DNA from: an uncultured Acetatifactor sp.
GTDB taxonomy: Bacteria; Bacillota; Clostridia; Lachnospirales; Lachnospiraceae
Direction of reading: 5' to 3'
Assembly: GCA_947631715.1 (NCBI GenBank)
Contig: CANRMK010000026.1
Coordinates: forward strand, 1-12,663
Length of the DNA stretch: 12,663 nucleotides
Shown: positions 1-6,211 of the stretch, in pieces
Layout of the letters: every line of letters starts with the position of its first letter
Position numbering within the stretch: position 1 is the stretch's first letter
Notes under the pieces: generated by a model
What the model saw: the letters and a program-made list of their open reading frames with translations, nothing else
The model's database searches: none
What the model was told of the DNA's origin: nothing
Position numbers and translations under genes: made by a program

Positions 1-474
1 ATCACGATTGCATGTGTTGGCAGGATCAAAGAGAAATTTTACCGGGACGCGGTGGAGGAGTACGCGAAAAGGCTGTCGGGGTACTGTAAGCTGGAGATCG
101 TGGAGGTGGCCGACGAGCGCACGCCGGAGGGAGCCGGATCCGGGGTGGAGGAAATGATCCTGAAAAAGGAGGCTTCCAGGCTTCTTGACAGGATCCGGGC
201 GGACGCCTATGTGTGCACGCTTGAGATCGCCGGGAAGAAGCTTTCCTCGGAAAAAATGGCAGAGTGGATCGGGAAGCTCGCCCTGGGGGGCGTAAGCCAC
301 ATTGTGTTCGTGATCGGCGGCTCTCTGGGGCTTCATGCCTCTGTGCGGGACAGGGCGGATATGGCCCTAAGCTTTTCCGACATGACCTTTCCCCATCAGC
401 TGATGCGGGTGATCCTATGCGAACAGATCTATCGATCCTTTCGGATCATAAACGGGGAGCCCTATCATAAGTAA
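1..474 (+). CDS. rlmH: 23S rRNA pseudouridine-1915 N3-methyltransferase RlmH, 5' end cut by window edge
   Basis: RlmH is a small SPOUT-class methyltransferase that uses SAM to methylate pseudouridine 1915 in helix 69 of 23S rRNA in assembled ribosomes. The reading frame is open from base 1 (ITIACVGRIKEKF), which matches the family N-terminus from about its third residue, so only a few codons lie outside the window. A GTG at 52 could be mistaken for the start, but conserved sequence continues upstream of it. The SAM-knot region carries the VIGGSLGL motif, and the tail carries the diagnostic block from LSFSDMTFPHQLMRVIL to INGEPYHK, ending in a TAA. Total length would be about 159-160 aa, normal for the family. 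The next gene starts 105 bp downstream with no clear terminator between them. Identification is firm. Confidence 0.96.
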   Translation: MTIACVGRIKEKFYRDAVEEYAKRLSGYCKLEIVEVADERTPEGAGSGVEEMILKKEASRLLDRIRADAYVCTLEIAGKKLSSEKMAEWIGKLALGGVSHIVFVIGGSLGLHASVRDRADMALSFSDMTFPHQLMRVILCEQIYRSFRIINGEPYHK

Positions 475-579
475 CCTGGCAAGAGCAGGCATTGACCGGT
501 ATGCGTGCTAAGGCGCATTGCGGGTATAAGAAAAAACATATGATTCAGGCAGTGATGTTTGAATGATTGGGAGCGGACT

Positions 580-1680
580 ATGAAACTGATACACTGCGCA
601 GATCTTCATCTGGATTCCAAAATGACCTCCAACCTTACCAAGGAAAAGGCCAGGGAGCGGCGGGCGGAGCTTCTGCATACCTTTGACCGGCTGCTTGACT
701 ATGCGGAGGAGAATCGGGTGGAGGCGGTCATCATTGCGGGGGACCTGTTCGACACGAAAAATATCTCCGCCACTGCGAGAAATACGGTCCGGGACGGAAT
801 CCTGAACCATTCGGACATCACGTTCTTTTATCTCAGGGGAAATCATGACGCGGACAGCTTCCTGGGCAGTCTGGAGGAGATGCCGGATAACTTGAAGCTT
901 TTCGGGGACAGCTGGACCTCCTATCCTCTGGGAGACGGAAAGGTGATCGTGACCGGGGCAGAGCTGGGGCCGGAGAATTCCGCGGGGCTCTATAACGATC
1001 TGATGCTGGACAGGGAGAAATTCCACATTGTGGCGCTCCACGGACAGATCTCGGAGAAAGCGCCCAGGGACGGCGCGGAGTACATCGATCTGCGAAAGCT
1101 GAAAAACAGGGGGATCGATTACCTGGCCCTGGGGCATGTGCACGCCAGGGGCGAGGGAGAGCTGGATCCGAGAGGGAGGTACTGCTATCCCGGCTGCCTT
1201 GAGGGAAGAGGCTTTGACGAATGCGGAGAGCACGGCTTTGTGCTGCTGGATATCGATCCTGAGGCGGGGACTTTCCGCCGGGAGTTCGTACCGTTCGCAC
1301 ACCGGAGACTGTATGCGCGTCAGGTGGACGTGTCCGGGTGCATGACCACCAGGGATATCGAGGACAGGATAAGAAAGAGCCTGGAGAAAGAGCCTGTTTC
1401 GCCGGAAAATCTGCTGAAGATCGTTCTGACTGGAAACATAGATGTATCCGGTGAGAAAAATTTAGATTTTCTGATAAAGAAGTTCGACCCGGAATTCTAT
1501 TTCCTGAAAATATATGATGAGACCAGCCTGGAAGTGGATTACAGGCTTTTTGCACAGGACCAGTCTCTAAAGGGAGAGTTCGTGCGGCTGGTGGAGGCCG
1601 CAGAGGACCTGGATTCCCAGCAGAAAGCTGCAGTGATCCGGTGCGGGCTTCTGGCTCTGGCAGGAGAAGAGCCGGAGTGA
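580..1680 (+). CDS. SbcD/Mre11-like DNA repair exonuclease (YhaO-type metallophosphoesterase)
   Basis: Predicted Mn-dependent nuclease of the SbcD/Mre11 branch of calcineurin-like phosphoesterases, 366 aa. All metal and catalytic motifs are visible: D8-x-H10 (CADLHLD), G54-D55 (AGDLFD), G87-N88-H89-D90, H154 (ALHGQ) and G185-H186-V-H188. I chose the ATG at 580 over the TTG at 559 because the phosphoesterase fold begins immediately at MKLIHCADLHLD and a GGGAG ribosome binding site lies about 7 bases upstream. The gene is followed by an SbcC-like ATPase, as expected for a nuclease/ATPase complex acting on DNA ends. The closest general match I recognise is Bacillus YhaO rather than classical E. 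coli SbcD. The C-terminal third (about 240-366) is the variable capping and ATPase-contact region and has no motif I can name. The 298-bp gap to the ATPase gene is largely filled by a repeat element. Confidence 0.9.
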   Translation: MKLIHCADLHLDSKMTSNLTKEKARERRAELLHTFDRLLDYAEENRVEAVIIAGDLFDTKNISATARNTVRDGILNHSDITFFYLRGNHDADSFLGSLEEMPDNLKLFGDSWTSYPLGDGKVIVTGAELGPENSAGLYNDLMLDREKFHIVALHGQISEKAPRDGAEYIDLRKLKNRGIDYLALGHVHARGEGELDPRGRYCYPGCLEGRGFDECGEHGFVLLDIDPEAGTFRREFVPFAHRRLYARQVDVSGCMTTRDIEDRIRKSLEKEPVSPENLLKIVLTGNIDVSGEKNLDFLIKKFDPEFYFLKIYDETSLEVDYRLFAQDQSLKGEFVRLVEAAEDLDSQQKAAVIRCGLLALAGEEPE

Positions 1681-1747
1681 ACAAAGTTTGTATTCCCATG
1701 CGCTTAAAGTGCACAGGGAGTGCAAAAAGGATTGAAAGGAATCAAAG

Positions 1748-1943
1748 GTAACAGTTCAGCCCTCCGTCGTATTCAGCCCGGTAATGTCGATGTTCTCCCG
1801 GCAGACCGTTGGAGCACGTCGGCACTTGGCGAGGTACTTTCGAGCCTAGTGTCCGCTACGTGCGGAACCGAGCGGAAGCGCGTCTGACGGGAGAACATCG
1901 GCAGTACCGGGCGTGACTCGCAAGGGAAAGGCTGAACTGTTAC
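1748..1943. repeat. 196-bp nested inverted-repeat element (MITE-like) inserted between sbcD-like and sbcC-like genes
   Basis: The ends are perfect 14-bp inverted repeats: GTAACAGTTCAGCC at 1748-1761 and GGCTGAACTGTTAC at 1930-1943. Inside these, 1777-1800 pairs with 1888-1911 at 22 of 24 positions. The core folds again: GCACGT 1814-1819 with ACGTGC 1858-1863, CGG 1820-1822 with CCG 1853-1855, and CACTTGGC 1823-1830 with GCCTAGTG 1844-1851 (one mismatch). AATCAAA occurs directly outside the right end (1944-1950) and one base outside the left end (1740-1746), a possible 7-bp target duplication. A second, partial copy at 9177-9213 matches 35 of 37 bases of the right end and stops at the same terminal base. 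No ORF is carried. It could be a non-autonomous transposable element, a structured-RNA repeat, or both. The structure is seen directly; mobility is inferred. Confidence 0.85.
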
Positions 1944-1978
1944 AATCAAAAGGGATTGAAAGGGATGGGGGACGGACT

Positions 1979-4690
1979 ATGCGTCTTGTGAGCTGTCATA
2001 TCGAGAACTTCGGAAAATTAAAAGATTTCTCCCTTTCCTTTGAAGAGGGCGTCAATACGCTCTGCCGGGACAACGGCTGGGGAAAGAGCACTCTGGCGGC
2101 CTTTATCAAGGTAATGCTCTTTGGATTCGAGGAGGAAAAATCCCGGGACGAGCTTAAGAATGAGAGAAAGCGTTATCGTCCCTGGCAGGGGGGCGTCTAC
2201 GGAGGCCGGCTGGAATTTGAGACGGGCGGTGAGCGATATGAGGTCGCCCGCACTTTCGGTGCAAAGGAAAAGGAGGACTGTTTCAGCCTGCGGAAGAAAG
2301 CCACTAACTTAGAGAGCAGGGATTATTCCGACGCAGTGGGACAGGAGCTGTTCTCCCTAGACCGCGCTTCCTTTGCCAGGACTGTCTTTGTGTCGCAGAA
2401 CGACTGCGGGACCGCGGCTACAGATGCTGTCAGCGCAAAGATCGGCAATCTGGCGGAGGATACGGAGGACATCAACCGGTATGAGGACGTAAACCAGAAA
2501 TTCTTAAGCCTGATCAACCAGATGAGCCCTGCCCGCCGGACCGGTTCCCTGTACCGGCAGAAAGAGGAGATCGGCCGTCTGGAAGAGAGGATCCGCGGAG
2601 GGCGGGGGGTGGATCGAGCCATAGAAGAACTCTTAGGCCGGATCCATGATAAGCTGGCGGAGCAGCAGGCCCTTAAGGAGGAGCAGACCGAACTGCTGGA
2701 AAGACAGCGCAGGATCGGCGCATGGAAAGATATTCAGGCAAAGCGGGAAGCCTATGAAGCCCTGTGCCGGGAATATCAGGAGCGGGAGGAGAGCCTAAAG
2801 GCCGAACGGGGGTACTTTCCGGGAGAGCTGCCGGATCGGTCCCGGCTGGAGCAGGCCATCACCGAAAGCGGCGGCCTGTCCGGGGGGAGCGAGGCCGTGC
2901 GCATTTTCCGCCTCTCTCAGGAAGAGGCCGTGCGGAGCGGGGAGCTGGAGCGCCTGTTCGCACAGGGCTGTCCGCCGCAGGAGACGTTTCAGGAAAAGGA
3001 AGAGCTGGCGCTGCAGCTGCAGGACATGAGAGGCACCCTGGCCGCAGAGCAGCTCTCTGCCGGGGAGGCGCAGCGTCTTGAGGCCGGGAAAGCGCGGTTC
3101 TCGGACAAGGTTCCCATGCTTCAGGAGGTGGACCAGGTGATCGCCGATTGGAGCAGCTGTGCGGAGCGGAAAAATGTGCTGGGGCAGAAGAAGCTCACCT
3201 ATGAGGCACTGCGAGGAATCGCGCAGACCGGCGCGAACGGAGGCGGGAGAAAGAACGGCAGAAAAAGCGCCAGACCGGCACTGTGGGCCGGGCTTTTGGT
3301 GTGCGGCGCTGCGTTTCTCCTTGCAGGGATCCTGATCATGGCGGGACAGCCGGCGCCCGGAGCGATCGCGGGGGCGCTTGGCGCGGTGGCGGGAGTCTAC
3401 TGCATCTGGCTTTTGATGCACAAAGGCGGCTTTGGGGAAAAGAGAGAGGAAACGCAGAGGGATCTGCCAGAGAATGACAGCCTGAGACAGATGGAGGAAG
3501 AGATCCGGGAGGACCAGGAGTTCATTGAAAATACAGTGCGGAATACGGAGGCGTTTTTTGCGCGTTACGGCATTGTGTGGGAGGCGTCTCCCTGGGACAG
3601 GGAAAACGGAGTCTTAGGGAGCCTGTACAGCTTCAAGGCGGAGGTGCGGGAGTACATTACGCTGTCAGAGAGGGAGAGGAATGCGCAGACAGACCGTTTC
3701 AATGAGCTGTGCCTGCAGGCATCGGAGGAACTGAAACGCTTTTTGGGCGCTTATTATCCAGAGGAAGACCTCAAAGAGGCCCAGTATGCGGCAAAGCTGA
3801 ATCGGCTGAAAGAGCTTGCCGGAGAGTACAGGGCGTTAAAGGAAAAGGGGGAACGGTTCCGGCGTGCGGAGGAAGGCTTAAGCAGCCTGCAGAAGCGGAT
3901 CAGGGATTTTGTGGAAACGCTTGGCATGGAGCCGGAGGAGGATCTGGCGGGACAGCTGCTCAGGATACAGGAGCGTCTGTTAAGCTATGAGAACAGCAGA
4001 AAGGAATACGAAATCAGCAGACAGCGCCGGGAAGCGTTCGAGGCTTCTGAAAATGTGGAGGAGATCAGGAAGCCCTGCCCTGGAGAGGAGGATACCGGCG
4101 ACCTGCAGGAGATCAATCAAAGGCTGGAGGAAATCGCGGACAGGCTGGAGCGGATCTACGGATATGTGTCAGAGGATAACAGACAGCTGGACTCTCTCAG
4201 AGAAGAGGCGGACGCTCTCTCGGAGGACAGGGAAAATCTGGAAAAGCTTCGGGAGGAATACGCCGGGGAGTCCCAGCGGTATGAGCTTTTAAAGACTACC
4301 AGGGAGTTCCTGGAACAGGCCAAAATATCTTTTACTTCCAGGTATACGGGCCCTATCCGGGAAAGCCTGGGGAAATATTATGAAATGCTGACGGGAGAGG
4401 ATCCGGGGCGCATTCTGGTAGACGCCAATTTAAACGTGACCATAGACGAGCAGGGCATGCAGCGTGAGACCAGATTTTTCAGCGCGGGCTACAGGGACCT
4501 TTTTGGAATCTGTATGCGCATGGCGCTGGTGGACGCCATGTATCAGGAAGAGAAGCCCTTTGTGATCTTTGACGATCCCTTTGCGAACCTGGACGGGGAA
4601 AAGCTGAAAGGCGGCCTGAAGCTTCTGCAGCGGATCGGAGAAGAGTACCAGGTGATTTACCTCACATGCCATGAGAGCCGCGTGGGCTGA
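1979..4690 (+). CDS. SbcC/YhaN-like AAA ATPase with coiled coils and a central membrane hairpin
   Basis: Large SMC/Rad50-type ATPase (903 aa), predicted partner of the upstream SbcD-like nuclease. The N-terminal lobe starts MRLVSCHIENFGKLKDFSLSF, and the P-loop is RDNGWGKST (about 30-38), with Arg in place of the usual first glycine. The C-terminal lobe has an SAGYRDL signature-like motif (about 832-838), Walker B FVIFDDPFANLD (about 861-872) and the H-loop TCHESR near the end. Long Glu/Lys/Arg-rich heptad-like stretches lie between the lobes. At about 434-480 two hydrophobic segments (ALWAGLLVCGAAFLLAGILIMAG and GAIAGALGAVAGVYCIWLLM) form a likely transmembrane hairpin, as in Bacillus YhaN. 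I see no CXXC zinc hook. ATG 1979 is chosen because conserved sequence starts there with GGGGGA just upstream; an in-frame GTG at 1913 would lie inside the repeat element. The exact DNA substrate is unknown. Confidence 0.88.
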   Translation: MRLVSCHIENFGKLKDFSLSFEEGVNTLCRDNGWGKSTLAAFIKVMLFGFEEEKSRDELKNERKRYRPWQGGVYGGRLEFETGGERYEVARTFGAKEKEDCFSLRKKATNLESRDYSDAVGQELFSLDRASFARTVFVSQNDCGTAATDAVSAKIGNLAEDTEDINRYEDVNQKFLSLINQMSPARRTGSLYRQKEEIGRLEERIRGGRGVDRAIEELLGRIHDKLAEQQALKEEQTELLERQRRIGAWKDIQAKREAYEALCREYQEREESLKAERGYFPGELPDRSRLEQAITESGGLSGGSEAVRIFRLSQEEAVRSGELERLFAQGCPPQETFQEKEELALQLQDMRGTLAAEQLSAGEAQRLEAGKARFSDKVPMLQEVDQVIADWSSCAERKNVLGQKKLTYEALRGIAQTGANGGGRKNGRKSARPALWAGLLVCGAAFLLAGILIMAGQPAPGAIAGALGAVAGVYCIWLLMHKGGFGEKREETQRDLPENDSLRQMEEEIREDQEFIENTVRNTEAFFARYGIVWEASPWDRENGVLGSLYSFKAEVREYITLSERERNAQTDRFNELCLQASEELKRFLGAYYPEEDLKEAQYAAKLNRLKELAGEYRALKEKGERFRRAEEGLSSLQKRIRDFVETLGMEPEEDLAGQLLRIQERLLSYENSRKEYEISRQRREAFEASENVEEIRKPCPGEEDTGDLQEINQRLEEIADRLERIYGYVSEDNRQLDSLREEADALSEDRENLEKLREEYAGESQRYELLKTTREFLEQAKISFTSRYTGPIRESLGKYYEMLTGEDPGRILVDANLNVTIDEQGMQRETRFFSAGYRDLFGICMRMALVDAMYQEEKPFVIFDDPFANLDGEKLKGGLKLLQRIGEEYQVIYLTCHESRVG

Positions 4691-4841
4691 GGAATATGTG
4701 CAGGCCCTTAAGCGGCATCTGGGGCGGGCATACAGGAAAATGCCAGGGGAGCCGCTGGAATGGGGGAATGATCGGAACAGCCGGGCCATCAGCGTTTTAA
4801 CTGGAATAGGAAAGGGGAGGCTATGGAAGGCAGGGCAATGA
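4671..4841 (+). CDS. Possible 56-codon overlapping ORF, or frameshifted tail of the SbcC-like gene
   Basis: An ATG-initiated frame, MRAAWAEEYVQALKRHLGRA onward, begins 20 bases inside the end of the SbcC-like gene, in the +1 frame relative to it. It ends in a TGA that overlaps the preferred MATE start as ATGA. Its first 30 or so codons look coding-like (mostly G/C in third position, amphipathic helix with EEYVQALKRHL). There is no good ribosome binding site other than coupling to the upstream gene, and I recognise no family. Alternatives are a lost C-terminal extension of the ATPase after a single-base indel near 4671-4690, or chance. It fills most of the otherwise empty 4691-4837 interval. 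Confidence 0.22.
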   Translation: MRAAWAEEYVQALKRHLGRAYRKMPGEPLEWGNDRNSRAISVLTGIGKGRLWKAGQ

Positions 4842-6211
4842 CGGAGGGGCAGCCGTGGAAGCATATCGTCAGATTTGCACTCCCGGTCATGGCTGGATCG
4901 CTGCTCCAGCAGCTGTATCAGACGGCGGACACATTGATCGTCGGAAGATTCTACGGTGAAGACGCCCTGTCAGCAGTGGGGACCACCGTCAGCTTTACTT
5001 TTTTATTTACCGCGCTGGCTCTGGGCTTTTCTTCGGGAAGCGGCGTCGCTGTGGCGCAGTGTTACGGGGCGCAGGAGGAGGCACAGGTCAGGAAGACCGC
5101 GGGAACGGGGATCCTGCTGCTGACTGGCATGGGGCTAGTGGCTACCGTGGTCGGCTTTGCCATCTCCCGCCCGGCCTATACTTATTGGATAGCCGTGCCA
5201 AAGGAACTGCTGGAACAGACGCTAGTGTATTTCAGAGTGTATCTGCTGGGGCTGATCTTTCAGTTCGGGTACAATATTGTGGCGGCGGTCTTGAGAGCTG
5301 TGGGAGACAGCGCAGCCACCCTTTATTTTCTATTGCTCTCCTCCGTTTTGAACATTGGATTGGATTATCTCTTTACAGCCGGTTTCCGATGGGGGATCGC
5401 GGGAGTGGCGCTTGCCACCGATATCTCCCAACTGGTCTCCTTTGCGGCAGCCTATGGGTACATGACAAAAAAATATCCCCTGTTCCGCTTCCGGTTTCGT
5501 GAGCTTACCTGGGACTTTGGGGTGGCAGTCAGGATCCTGGCGGCGGGTTTCCCCATTGCGCTGCAGATGATGACGGCATCCCTGGGAATGACGTTCATCC
5601 AGAGGGCCGTCAACGGATTCGGCAAGGAAATGACGGCGTCCTACACGGTGGGACAGCGCATGGAGATGTACCTGAATCTGCCGTTTACCGCTTTTCAGAC
5701 GACGCTGGCCACTTATGCGGGGCAGAACATCGGCGCTGGGAAGCCGGAGCGCATTAGGCAGGGCGTCCGGCAGACTATGCTGATCATTTTAGTGATAACG
5801 GCAGGGATTTCCTCTCTTTTCTGGATTTTCACAGGAGAGCTCATCAGTCTGTTCGGTCTAAGCGGCCAGGCGGCATTGTACTGCAGATCCCATCTGCGGA
5901 CGATCGCTTTGGCCAATATGATCCCTGCTGTCTATATGCCGCTGTTCGGCGTATTCCAGGGGGCGGATCACGGAGGCGTAGGAGCCTTGTCCGAGGCTGT
6001 GACGCTTTCGGTGCGCGTCTCTATGGTATATCTGTTCCGAAACAGCGCTTTTCTGGGGCATGCCGTTGTTTGGTGGAACGGTATGTTCGGCTTTGTGGTG
6101 GGCTTTCTGCTCTGCTGGAGTTATTATTTCAGCGGCCGCTGGAAAAAGAAGCCGCCTCACTCCTCGTCCAGCTTTTTCTCGAATTCCTCCTCGGGCACAG
6201 GCTTGGAATAG
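4838..6211 (+). CDS. MATE family efflux transporter
   Basis: Twelve-helix multidrug and toxin extrusion transporter of the bacterial NorM/DinF-like class, 457 aa, expected to export cationic or drug-like compounds using a Na+ or H+ gradient across the cytoplasmic membrane. The N-terminus MTEGQPWKHIVRFALPVMAG, followed by LLQQLYQTADTLIVGRFYG, is typical of Clostridia MATE proteins. Alternating hydrophobic segments continue to about residue 435, with the second-half repeat visible around FPIALQMMTASLGMTFIQRAVN. ATG 4838 is preferred because the MTEG start is family-typical; ATG 4823 is a possible alternative only 2 bases after a GGGGAGG stretch. The natural protein seems to end near FSGRWKKK. 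The last ~19 residues, PPHSSSSFFSNSSSGTGLE, are translated from DNA that also encodes the C-terminus of the convergent EAL gene. Substrate cannot be told from sequence. Confidence 0.93.
   Translation: MTEGQPWKHIVRFALPVMAGSLLQQLYQTADTLIVGRFYGEDALSAVGTTVSFTFLFTALALGFSSGSGVAVAQCYGAQEEAQVRKTAGTGILLLTGMGLVATVVGFAISRPAYTYWIAVPKELLEQTLVYFRVYLLGLIFQFGYNIVAAVLRAVGDSAATLYFLLLSSVLNIGLDYLFTAGFRWGIAGVALATDISQLVSFAAAYGYMTKKYPLFRFRFRELTWDFGVAVRILAAGFPIALQMMTASLGMTFIQRAVNGFGKEMTASYTVGQRMEMYLNLPFTAFQTTLATYAGQNIGAGKPERIRQGVRQTMLIILVITAGISSLFWIFTGELISLFGLSGQAALYCRSHLRTIALANMIPAVYMPLFGVFQGADHGGVGALSEAVTLSVRVSMVYLFRNSAFLGHAVVWWNGMFGFVVGFLLCWSYYFSGRWKKKPPHSSSSFFSNSSSGTGLE

Noticed and set aside
492..535. TTGACC (492-497) and TATAAG (525-530) as a promoter for the SbcD-like gene
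   Set aside because: The spacing between the hexamers is 27 bases, far outside the usual 16-18, and no better pair was found.
508..1302. 264-aa minus-strand ORF opposite the SbcD-like gene
   Set aside because: The opposite strand carries all phosphoesterase motifs; the antisense product shows no family features.
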